Shown here in pieces: positions 1-8,339 of a DNA stretch of 17,417 bases. A program made the position numbers and the translations under genes. Numbering within the stretch: the stretch's first letter is position 1; each line of letters begins with the position of its first letter. Under the pieces are notes generated by a model. That model saw nothing but the letters and a program-made list of their open reading frames with translations, made no database searches and was not told where the DNA came from. This DNA comes from Kofleriaceae bacterium. Lineage in GTDB: Bacteria > Myxococcota_A > Polyangia > Haliangiales > Haliangiaceae. Where the stretch lies: positions 1 to 17,417 of the forward strand of contig JAESTW010000470.1 of assembly GCA_016763395.1 (NCBI GenBank), in the 5' to 3' direction.

Positions 1-1167
1 GGAACCACCCAAGCTCAACAGTTTTGCCAAAGCATCGTCACTCATTGCGTCCTCAGCGAGCCATCCACCAACCGCATCCAGGGCCGAGGTCAGGTCGCCC
101 AAGTCTTGTTCGTAAATCTCTGTTACGCGAGCGTATATTTGGGCCCGTTCGAAGCCGTCATCCACTGTCGAGACCTTTGTCCGAAGCAGAGTTGCCAAGC
201 GAGCGGAATCCCCGTCATTCTCGTACAGAGGTTCTAAGATAGCGATGATCGATGCGCGCTCATCCTCGTTGGACAAGAGTCGCTCCAATGCGCCTCTACC
301 GCCCGCATGAGAAGGGTCGCGCTCTAGCACCATGCGGTACGACTCAATCGCGTCACCAATGGAGTCAAGTCGGTTTTCTCGGACATCTCCAAGCATAAAC
401 AGCAGATTTGCCTGAACCGTCTCATCCATCATGACATCGGATTGCCTTTTGTAGGTATCGGCGAGTTCATTGTACTTGGCATCTCGCTCGTACACTCTAG
501 CCAAAGCTCCCAGTGCTGCCTGCTCATCATCGCCAACTTGGAGAGCTCGTTCAAAGGCCTCCGCCGACTTGCTCAAGTCACCGACATTGTCCTCATAGAG
601 CACACCCAGGCGGGTTGCGTAGCGTGATTCCACCAGTGGATCGCTGCTAGCACTTAAGATTTTTTCGTAGAGAGCAACCAGCTCTTGCCAATTGCCAAGG
701 GATGCTGTGACTCGCTCCACCTGTGCTTGGATTGCCTCGTCCTGTGGTTCGAGAGCAATGACTCGCGACCATGTTGCAAAGGCCATTGGTACATCGTTTC
801 GAGAGTCTTCATGCAAATGCGCCAAGGTCTGAAAGAGTTCCAAGTCCTCGCCGCCGGACGCTTCGATTCGACGTTCGTAGAGCGCCGCCAACGCATCAAA
901 ATTGCCTTCGCTAGCGTAGATGGGTTCCAGAATTTCACATGCGCGAGACATCGCGTCGGGATTGAGAGTGTGCTCTTCCAACGCCGCGCGGGCGCCCTGA
1001 TGGGTCTGTTCGAGATCCAATACTGTTGCGTACCGACTCTGAGCGCCGTCTATATCGACGAGCTGATTTGCTAGCAGGTCCGCTGCCTCAAAGTTGTAGG
1101 CGACCAGATGATCTCCGTCTGAGATCAATATCTGTTGGTCTACGACCTCCAGCATGTCCTGCCACAT
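1..1167 (-). CDS. Giant TPR-repeat protein, third segment (after frame change, runs off left edge)
   Basis: This frame stays open from the frame-change site to the window edge, about 389 codons with no stop. It reads as the direct continuation of the TPR array in the 1140-8240 segment. The first anchor (MWQDM) lies 72 residues after the NWSEL anchor of that segment, which in turn is 72 after DWNGL. Later anchors are GNFDAL, NWQEL, KYNEL and DSARL. Two long units carry EILEPIY and AILEPLY. An ATG at 1165-1167 could start an independent frame overlapping the previous stop by 28 nt, but only a weak AAAAAG lies upstream, so I read this as a displaced part of one gene. There is no signal peptide or membrane segment. 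TPR arrays are protein-protein scaffolds; the partner here is unknown. The C-terminus is outside the window. Confidence 0.85.
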   Translation of the reverse strand, partial: MWQDMLEVVDQQILISDGDHLVAYNFEAADLLANQLVDIDGAQSRYATVLDLEQTHQGARAALEEHTLNPDAMSRACEILEPIYASEGNFDALAALYERRIEASGGEDLELFQTLAHLHEDSRNDVPMAFATWSRVIALEPQDEAIQAQVERVTASLGNWQELVALYEKILSASSDPLVESRYATRLGVLYEDNVGDLSKSAEAFERALQVGDDEQAALGALARVYERDAKYNELADTYKRQSDVMMDETVQANLLFMLGDVRENRLDSIGDAIESYRMVLERDPSHAGGRGALERLLSNEDERASIIAILEPLYENDGDSARLATLLRTKVSTVDDGFERAQIYARVTEIYEQDLGDLTSALDAVGGWLAEDAMSDDALAKLLSLGGS

Positions 1168-4100
1168 CGAGTCTTTTTGTACAAGGCGCTCAATGACTCA
1201 AGCGCCTGCTTGTCGCCTGCGTCGAGTTCTAGAACAGCGCGGGTTTGAGCAACCGCTTCATATCTGTCATCCAGTTTTTCTTCGTAAATCACAGCCAATG
1301 CGAAGTGCTGTCGGCGCTTGTCCGAGACATTGTCACTCAACTCGATTTTTGTGAGCATCACAGATGCGAGTTCGGACCAGTTTTCAATTGAACTCAGCAG
1401 GCGTTCCAGCGCATCCAGCGCGCCACTATTGCCCTCTTCCAATGCCAAGACGTTTCTATGAGCAACAATCGCAGCATCCGAATCCTCTCGCAAGACTTCG
1501 TGTATGTGAGCGATTCGCTGCAAAAACTCCAAGCGTTTGGCCTGGTCTTCATCCACTTCCGCACGCCTCTCCAGGGTACGAACTAGACCGTTCCAATCTT
1601 CCGTTTGGGTTAGCAATCGATCGAGTTCGGACAACGCCACCGGGTGGTCATCACAAAGCTCAAGCAATCGGATGAGGTAGCCTATAGCGGATGCGACATC
1701 GTCGTGAAAGGTTTCTTTGATCGTGGCCAACTGAACGAGCACTACGCCCACCAGTTCGTAGTCATACTGGTCGACGATTCCCTTCTCCAGGACTTCGGTC
1801 AAGTATTCAGAATTGCCCTGCGCGGTTCCGAGGTTCACGAAACGCGTGTAGAGAGCATTGTCCGAGGTGTCCTCCAGCCAGGCTTTTCCAAGCGCGATTA
1901 GCGCCAGATTGAGGTCGCCTCCACGGGTCTCATGGATCTCGGCGATTTCACGTAGCATTTCACCTCGTCGAATCGGATCGTCGACGTGGTTTAACTGCGT
2001 ATCAAGAATAACGACCAGTTTTTGCCAGGCGTCACTTGTCCGGTACACGCCTTCGAGAATAACCGCGATTCGCTCCTGATGGCGTTCTTCCACCACAAGT
2101 CGCTCCAGTGCCGCCAGAGCAGCGTGGCTATCTGGTAGCGTCAACGTGCGTTCGTACTCATCAATCGCTCCGTCCGCGTCTTCGAGTTTCTCCTCTCGCA
2201 AGGTAGCCAAGCGCAATCGCAGATCTCGTTCCTCAGACTCGGAACACCCACCCTCGATCTGGTTCGCGAGCAAATCGGCCAACTCGTACCAATTCTCTTG
2301 CGACTCCAGAATTCTATCGAGGCCGGCAATCGCGGATTTCCGACTGGGGTTGATTTCCAAAATCGCCCGCAGCGCTTCGACCGCCTTGTCCGGCGCTTCG
2401 AGTTGGAGTTCCTGCACTCCAGCCAAGCTCCCGTACAGAGACTGCTGTCGCTCCTCATCCATCGAAGACTGGATCGCGTCCTCGTAGAGGTCGACCAAGT
2501 CTTGCCAGCGAGAGGCGCGTGACAGCATTTCTTCTGCCCGAGTAAACACCTCGAGGCGCTCGCTATCCATCTGCAAGACCCGCTTGTACGCGCTGAGCGC
2601 TTTATCGACCTGTTCAAGCTCCGTATTGTAGGTGTCTGCCAGAGTCTCGGCGATACTCATCGCCTCATCGGAATCACCACTCTCGTCGTCGAGATAGCTC
2701 TGATACACCTCAGCCAGGCGCCCAAAGTTCTCAAGATTACTGGCCAAACGCTCAAGTTGCATTCGCACGTTTTGATCGCTTGGACACTCTCGAAATACAC
2801 GCCCGAGCCAATGAAACGCTCCGTCCAAATCTCCCAGTTGATCCTCGTGAAGACTGGCGATGTACTTTGTGATAGGCAACCGCTCGTCCGGCGAGTCTGC
2901 GGCTTCCAATTTGATCTCGTAGATATGAACCAACGGCGCCCAGTTTTGCTGCGCAACATAGATTGGCTCGAGGATTTCGGCGACCGCACTGCGAGTCCCT
3001 GCATCGTCGAGCAAACGCTCCAAGGCAGCCGTAGCACCTTTGTGAGTAGAATCGCCACCCAGGGCCGCGCCGTAGTTCTCCACAGCAGCGTCTGGATCTG
3101 TCAGGTGAATTTCGTAGATCTGTCCCAGTCTGAAGCGGGAGTCCACTGCTTCGTCAACCGTGAGTGCAAACCCCAGTCGGCTTTCCAGCGATTCGGCCAA
3201 GTCATGCCAGCGCTCTTGCTGCTTGTACAGCGCCTGTAAGTTCGTTGCGACCGGGCGGGCGTCGGGTGTTAGTTCAAGAACCTGCTCCCAGTGCATCGCC
3301 GCATCATCGATCCGATCCAACTTGTCCGCACAGAGCGTTCCCGCCTCGGCCAGACACTGCGCTCGCTCGTTGAGGTTATCCCGCGCCAATTCGGCCTTCT
3401 GTACGACAATATTGTACAGGTCTAGATGATCACCATTCTCGCGATACAGTTGGTCAAGCGCGGTGATTGCCCTCGCATCGTCGGGCTGTGCCTCCAAAAC
3501 CAAACGGTAGTACTTTTTCGCTGTATCGTTGTCGTTGAGAACCGCCCGGCTCAAATCAGCGATATCGAGGTACAGGCGCCTTTGCAAATCGCCGTCGTAC
3601 ACATCTCCGGCGACTTCTCGGTACACCTTTGCAAGCTCTCTCAACGCACTATTGTCCGACGCAACACTATCCGACGCCAACCGCTGCAAATCGGACAAAA
3701 TCTCCGGCAATTCCGGTTCGGCAAGTCCCGCACGCAGCGCCCGTTTTAGCGCCTCAAAGGCCTCTTTGGCGTTATTGAGGGCAATTTCTTGCAAGCCAGC
3801 AATTCGCTGCAAGTTCACCATGACGCTGCGTTGATCCTCGTTGTCCTCAACGAGACTCTCCAGTAGCGATACCAGTGCGGAGTAGTCACCCGCGGCCTCG
3901 AAGAGTGGATCCAAGATTTCCGCTGCTCGTGCCTTCAGATCACGATTGGGCACAAAACTGAGAATTCGGTTCCGTGCATCTGGGTGCTCTGGGCAGTCGG
4001 CCAGTACTTCGGCGAAACACTCCAACGCTTCGCTATCCCGATCCAACTTCTCGCTCAGCAATACGGCTTTTTCGAACAACAACCCTGTCCGCGTATCCCC

Positions 4101-7100
4101 ACTAGCACTTGTGACTCGACGATCCAAGATGTCCAACAAGTCGTCGTTGCGTTCTTCCTTTTCATAGAGCCCGCCTAGGGTCTCGAGGATGCTTCCCTGC
4201 TCGACTGGTAGGTCGAGCACCTCAAGAAGGCACAGAATCCCCTCTTGAGTTTCATCGAGTTGGTCGACGAATATACTCGAGAGACGAACTAACCCTTGGG
4301 CTCGCTCTGTCACATCCTCTTCACACAAATCGACCTGCCGCCGGACAATACCCACCAGCGAACGAAAATCACCTGCTTCGGTCAAAAGGCGATCCGAAGC
4401 TCGCAATGCAGTCTGATCTTCAGGGTCCTCGCCCAGTACCTGAGTCCAGGTGGCGAGTGCCGCAGACTGGTTTTCCAACGCGATTTCTTCGATCTCGGCA
4501 ACCCGAGAAAATAGTAGCTTTCTGTCCGCGCTCGAATCCGTCCATTCACTGGCTTTCCGCAGTACGGCGGCTTGCTTAGCGAACTCGGAGTTTTGTGCAT
4601 ACAGAGAATCTAGAGCATTGGCAGTATACAGAATGCTTTCCGGATCGCTGCCGTCCAAATCGAGCAACGCTTCGTAACTGGCAATAGCTTGGTCACTATC
4701 CCCCAGCTGATCTCTGGCAATGTCGCCACAGATTTTGAGTAAGCGGCCGCGGCTGGCGATGTCGGTCTCATCAACCGAGCTTGCAGCGCTGGCAAGAGCA
4801 CTGGCGAGGTTAGCCCAAACTCCCAGATCTGCGGTCAATCGCAAAAGAGCATCAACGGCCTGCACGTCCGCAGGCTGAGTCCTCAACGCCTCAAGCCACG
4901 CGTCGTTCGCTGCTCCAATATCACTGAGTTGAGTTTCCTGAATGTCCGCGATTCGGACAAACAAATCGAAAGCCGTTGCTGGCGCGTCCGCGGTTTCGGC
5001 CTGCACTCGCAATACGCCGCAGTAGTCGACCCACTGGCCATTTTCTTCGTAATTGGGCTCCAAGATACGGGCAACTCGCTGCCGAATATCCGGATTGGGA
5101 AGATGCTCTTCCAGCAACAGCCTAGCTTGAGCATCACCGCTCCTCCGGGATAACAACTCCTCCGCCAAGTCGACAGCACCGGACGGGTCTCCGAGTTTTT
5201 CGGAGCGCAGCCTGGCACGGCGATTGTCATTACCCTCCAGCGCTTCCCCCTGGAGAACATCCGCTCTCTGGCCCAGCAACTGTTCCAATTCTTCCCACTG
5301 CTCACTCTGCTCCCGAATATTGGCCAGCGCCTCATACGCACGCTGCTGGCTTGGATCGCTCTCAATAATCCCCTGGAACGCGGTAATGGCGCATTCTTGG
5401 TTCTCGAGCACTCCCTCGCACAGCTCAGCTAACTGCCAGTATCCGCGCACCCGATCCTGCGAATCGAGAGTCCGGGCAATATGCGACTCAATTAGCGACT
5501 TGAGTTCTTGCCACTTGTCCGCACGCCGGTATAGGCGTGTCAGCGCCTCATAGGCATTGGAGTTGCTTTCATCAATCGAGGCTACATGTAGCCAAGCACT
5601 TTGCGCTGCATCGGGTTGGTCCAACACTTCATCGGACAACACGGCGATTTCCAACGCAATGGCAAGGGACACACTCTCGTCACAGTTTTGGGCATCACTG
5701 GCCTCCAACCCCTTTGTGAGTTTATCTCGCAGGTCCGGCACCAAGCTGAGTTGTTTGCCTAGCATATCCAAGCGCGACCGATTCAGTTCGTTACCAGGGT
5801 CAAGGAGGAGCAACCGCCCCGACGCTTCGTACGCTTTCCCGGGCTCTCCCAACTGCGCTTCGTAAAGTCCCGCCAGCTCTTCTTCAAACGAAAGCAATTC
5901 AAATTCGCCTGCGTCCTTTTTCAGAATTTCGATCGTATTGGCAAGCTTGGCGAAGCTAGAGTTGTCCGCAAAAATGGGACGCAGCAATGTCGCCGTCTCT
6001 GCCTGAATCTCGGCGGAGTACCCATCTCCTAGGTATTGTTCCAATGCATTATAAACGTCGTCGTTGGGATCCAGCTGCAAGCAACGCTTGAAGGACTCGC
6101 GAGCGAGATCAGGTTTGTGCAATGCCTCTTGATACAGAGATCCCAAACGGAAGTGAATCGCCGATTCGCCGGAGTGATCTTCGACAAAACGCAGCTGAGC
6201 ATCGAGGGTTCTCACGAGCCCGGACCAATCGGCCTGATTCTCGTAGATTCGCGCGCATGCACGCAATGCATCCCGATTTTCCGCATTTAGTTCCAGGATT
6301 CTCTCGTATGCAGACAGCGCGCCTTCGATGTTTCCAAGCTGGTCTTCTTCCAAGACGGCAATCCGCCCCAAAAGCTCAACTTCTCGTTCGGAGTTGGTTT
6401 CCAGTGCTGAACGACGGCGCAGAATATCCAAAAGTCGTTCCCACTTACTTCCTCGAGTTGCCAGTGATTCCAGCGCATCAAGTGCGTCGTTGTCATCATT
6501 TCGCAACACAAGAATTTGCTCGTAGAAATCCCGAGCGGACGCAGGATCGTCTAAGTACTGTTCTGCAACTCGTCCGAGTTCCCGGAGTAGTCGAATTTTC
6601 TCCTGTTCGGAGATTCCGTCTTGAGCGCAACGAGCAACTAGCATCGCCGACGCCTCTGGCCACGCATCGGCCTCCATCGCCAGGCGCAACAACCCGGCCA
6701 GGAGTTCAGAGTCTTCTGGCCGGATTTCGTAGGCTCGGCAGGTCCACTGGAACGCAAGTGATTTGGACGCGAGCTGATTTTCACAAAGGTCGCGAATATC
6801 GTCGATCAGAGGCAATCTGTCGGCATCATCAGCGTGTCCGAGTAGAATTTCCTTGATACTCAACAGCCTAGGCCACTTGCCGGCATCTCGATACAGATTC
6901 GACAATGCCTGGGCTGCCCCGAGGTGGGATGCATTCACACTTTGCAGCCGCTCGTAGACACGAGTAACCTTGTCCGGACTCGAGAATCGAGCGTTGGCAA
7001 CTCGCGCCGCTCTCTCCAGCAAGGAGATAGTTTCTTCCTCGGAACCCAGCCTGTCCGAGATCCCAAAATAGCATTCAATAAGCTCCTCCCACTGGCCCAT

Positions 7101-8240
7101 GCCACCGTAGAGAGCTTCCAGTGCGTCGTAGTCGTGCGCGGTCGCATAGAGTTCTCGCAAGACTCGCGCCGCTTTAGCGTGATCCGGACGAAGTTCCAGA
7201 ATTTGGCTGTACACCTCCGCTGCGAGTTCTGCTGACTTCAGCCGCTCAGAATAGATGGCTCCGAGCTTTTCTAGCACGGGGATTGCCGCCTCCGGGGTCA
7301 CAGCAAGTTTGCGCTTCCGGGTAAGAATATCTGCTAGCGCCGGATACCGCTTTTCCCGCTCGTACAACGCTGCCAACGAATCCAATACCAAAGGAAAGTC
7401 AGCCGCACATTCGTCCGGATCTGTTGTCGACCCTTGAAGTTCCAGTACTCGATTCCAGATATCGATTGACAACTTGGTGTCGCCGAGTTTTTCGCCCGCC
7501 AAACGAGCCATATCGCCGAAGTGCGTACGTCTCTCTTCCACAGGCATTGTTTCGGCTTGTCGTCCGAGCAGTGCAATCAGCGCGCGCCATTGGCGTCTTT
7601 TCGTATAGATTTCTTTGAGGCGAGTTAGTGCCCCCTGGTTGCCAGGATCAACCCCTAGAAGCTCCTCTAGCGGCTTGATTGCCTGCGCGTAGTTGCCGAA
7701 TCGGTCGATCCAAAGAGAGGAGATTTGGTCCAATATCTCAATTCGGTCCTCGCGGGACATACCTTCAAGCTTTGCCTTGCGCCCAAGAACAGTAATGAGA
7801 TCATTCCACCGTCCGAGAGTTCGGTACTTTTCGGAGAGCGCATGCAGCACATCCTGATTCGAGGGATCAAGGGCCAGGATGCTGTTGTAGGTGTTGATCA
7901 CCATGACATCGAGCTTGAGTTGATCTCGGTAGATTTCCACGACCTCCAAGAGCCCGTTGACTCGAGCGTCGACATCATCGCTGGGAATCTTCTCAACTTC
8001 ATCTTTGATAAGATCGAGCAGCGCATTCCACTTGCCCGTACGCTCGTACAAGCGACGCAGAGATTCGATGGCCTCCGTGTTCTCCGGCTCCGAACGCAAG
8101 ATCGCTTTCCAACTGTCGATCGCTTTCTCCGGGTTGTCCATGCTTCCTTCGGACAACTGCGCGAGTTCCACCATCAGCGCCTTTTTCCGCGCAGGCCCCT
8201 CTTTGCCTGCGGCCTTCAATGCCTGGCGGTAGACCTGCAT
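1140..8240 (-). CDS. Giant TPR-repeat protein, middle segment (2,366 codons from its first ATG)
   Basis: The segment is an uninterrupted array of TPR-like helix pairs. Each unit has the form LYxxxxxWxxLLxxLxxxxE, then ERxxLLxxIAxIxExxLGDxxxAIxxYExVLELDP. Tryptophan anchors fall at residues 71, 145, 218, 384, 456, 527, 600, 672, 910, 982, 1070, 1142, 1678, 1767, 1912, 1984, 2072, 2216 and 2288, mostly 72 apart. Longer units of 88-91 residues carry an ILEPxY-like motif (near 752, 1058, 1441, 1755, 2060). The open frame extends upstream to 8336, just after an in-frame TAG. The first possible start is ATG 8240, which has no Shine-Dalgarno sequence, so independent translation is unlikely. The last ten residues (TRCGRTCWRS) break the pattern because the frame changes at 1173-1179. 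The protein is probably a cytoplasmic scaffold; I do not recognise a specific function. Confidence 0.9.
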   Translation of the reverse strand: MQVYRQALKAAGKEGPARKKALMVELAQLSEGSMDNPEKAIDSWKAILRSEPENTEAIESLRRLYERTGKWNALLDLIKDEVEKIPSDDVDARVNGLLEVVEIYRDQLKLDVMVINTYNSILALDPSNQDVLHALSEKYRTLGRWNDLITVLGRKAKLEGMSREDRIEILDQISSLWIDRFGNYAQAIKPLEELLGVDPGNQGALTRLKEIYTKRRQWRALIALLGRQAETMPVEERRTHFGDMARLAGEKLGDTKLSIDIWNRVLELQGSTTDPDECAADFPLVLDSLAALYEREKRYPALADILTRKRKLAVTPEAAIPVLEKLGAIYSERLKSAELAAEVYSQILELRPDHAKAARVLRELYATAHDYDALEALYGGMGQWEELIECYFGISDRLGSEEETISLLERAARVANARFSSPDKVTRVYERLQSVNASHLGAAQALSNLYRDAGKWPRLLSIKEILLGHADDADRLPLIDDIRDLCENQLASKSLAFQWTCRAYEIRPEDSELLAGLLRLAMEADAWPEASAMLVARCAQDGISEQEKIRLLRELGRVAEQYLDDPASARDFYEQILVLRNDDNDALDALESLATRGSKWERLLDILRRRSALETNSEREVELLGRIAVLEEDQLGNIEGALSAYERILELNAENRDALRACARIYENQADWSGLVRTLDAQLRFVEDHSGESAIHFRLGSLYQEALHKPDLARESFKRCLQLDPNDDVYNALEQYLGDGYSAEIQAETATLLRPIFADNSSFAKLANTIEILKKDAGEFELLSFEEELAGLYEAQLGEPGKAYEASGRLLLLDPGNELNRSRLDMLGKQLSLVPDLRDKLTKGLEASDAQNCDESVSLAIALEIAVLSDEVLDQPDAAQSAWLHVASIDESNSNAYEALTRLYRRADKWQELKSLIESHIARTLDSQDRVRGYWQLAELCEGVLENQECAITAFQGIIESDPSQQRAYEALANIREQSEQWEELEQLLGQRADVLQGEALEGNDNRRARLRSEKLGDPSGAVDLAEELLSRRSGDAQARLLLEEHLPNPDIRQRVARILEPNYEENGQWVDYCGVLRVQAETADAPATAFDLFVRIADIQETQLSDIGAANDAWLEALRTQPADVQAVDALLRLTADLGVWANLASALASAASSVDETDIASRGRLLKICGDIARDQLGDSDQAIASYEALLDLDGSDPESILYTANALDSLYAQNSEFAKQAAVLRKASEWTDSSADRKLLFSRVAEIEEIALENQSAALATWTQVLGEDPEDQTALRASDRLLTEAGDFRSLVGIVRRQVDLCEEDVTERAQGLVRLSSIFVDQLDETQEGILCLLEVLDLPVEQGSILETLGGLYEKEERNDDLLDILDRRVTSASGDTRTGLLFEKAVLLSEKLDRDSEALECFAEVLADCPEHPDARNRILSFVPNRDLKARAAEILDPLFEAAGDYSALVSLLESLVEDNEDQRSVMVNLQRIAGLQEIALNNAKEAFEALKRALRAGLAEPELPEILSDLQRLASDSVASDNSALRELAKVYREVAGDVYDGDLQRRLYLDIADLSRAVLNDNDTAKKYYRLVLEAQPDDARAITALDQLYRENGDHLDLYNIVVQKAELARDNLNERAQCLAEAGTLCADKLDRIDDAAMHWEQVLELTPDARPVATNLQALYKQQERWHDLAESLESRLGFALTVDEAVDSRFRLGQIYEIHLTDPDAAVENYGAALGGDSTHKGATAALERLLDDAGTRSAVAEILEPIYVAQQNWAPLVHIYEIKLEAADSPDERLPITKYIASLHEDQLGDLDGAFHWLGRVFRECPSDQNVRMQLERLASNLENFGRLAEVYQSYLDDESGDSDEAMSIAETLADTYNTELEQVDKALSAYKRVLQMDSERLEVFTRAEEMLSRASRWQDLVDLYEDAIQSSMDEERQQSLYGSLAGVQELQLEAPDKAVEALRAILEINPSRKSAIAGLDRILESQENWYELADLLANQIEGGCSESEERDLRLRLATLREEKLEDADGAIDEYERTLTLPDSHAALAALERLVVEERHQERIAVILEGVYRTSDAWQKLVVILDTQLNHVDDPIRRGEMLREIAEIHETRGGDLNLALIALGKAWLEDTSDNALYTRFVNLGTAQGNSEYLTEVLEKGIVDQYDYELVGVVLVQLATIKETFHDDVASAIGYLIRLLELCDDHPVALSELDRLLTQTEDWNGLVRTLERRAEVDEDQAKRLEFLQRIAHIHEVLREDSDAAIVAHRNVLALEEGNSGALDALERLLSSIENWSELASVMLTKIELSDNVSDKRRQHFALAVIYEEKLDDRYEAVAQTRAVLELDAGDKQALESLSALYKKTRCGRTCWRS
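1173..1179 (-). other. Frame-change site (C AAA AAG) in the giant TPR gene
   Basis: The upstream frame reads TAC AAA AAG ACT and hits TAG 1140-1142 after ten off-pattern residues. Slipping back one base at AAAAAG gives YKKDSMWQDM, which restores the repeat anchor at exactly 72 residues and stays open to the window edge. One missing A in a run of five would also explain it, so a homopolymer undercall or a real deletion is the simplest reading. C AAA AAG resembles, but is not, the classic A AAA AAG slippery heptamer. Confidence 0.85.
1184..1207 (-). other. Inverted repeat just 5' of the frame-change site
   Basis: AGGCGCT and AGCGCCT form a perfect 7-bp stem around a 10-nt loop. On the minus-strand mRNA it ends 4 nt before C AAA AAG. 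It lies inside coding sequence for the conserved ALESLSALY region, so it may be incidental. Confidence 0.45.
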
Positions 8241-8336
8241 GAGCTTGCCAGACTGGTTGCTTGCAACGTAGTACTCCCGGTAAAAATCGAGATGGACTTG
8301 GTTGGCCGGTGACAGCTTGCGCAGGCGAGTAAAGCA

Positions 8337-8339
8337 CTA
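8337..8339 (-). other. In-frame amber codon interrupting the giant TPR gene
   Basis: The codon after MEAAD is TAG, and the same frame stays open for 2,398 more codons with correct repeat spacing. No ATG, GTG or TTG occurs in that frame until 8240. A single-base change from GAG, CAG or AAG would explain it. TAG is an ordinary stop elsewhere in the window: both ABC genes and the protease gene end with TAG at sensible junctions. Genome-wide TAG recoding is therefore unlikely. A point mutation, a sequencing error or site-specific readthrough remain possible. Confidence 0.9.

Noticed and set aside
1110..1126. GATCTC-N5-GAGATC stem as the stimulator of frameshifting at C AAA AAG
   Set aside because: It lies about 46 nt downstream of the slip site, far beyond the usual 5-9 nt, and is short.
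6122..6856. Long plus-strand open frame (244 codons) opposite the TPR gene, and similar ones at 7725-8312, 2757-3239 and 685-1074
   Set aside because: They are antisense to clearly coding repeat sequence, have no recognisable protein pattern, and arise from the biased codon use of the TPR gene.
8240..8336. Independent start of a second TPR gene after the TAG
   Set aside because: No start codon occurs until ATG 8240, which has no Shine-Dalgarno and lies in the middle of a repeat helix pair; the upstream codons match the repeat pattern.
8337..8339. Genome-wide reassignment of TAG to an amino acid
   Set aside because: TAG ends both ABC genes (11388-11390, 13262-13264) and the protease gene (15689-15691) at natural protein ends.
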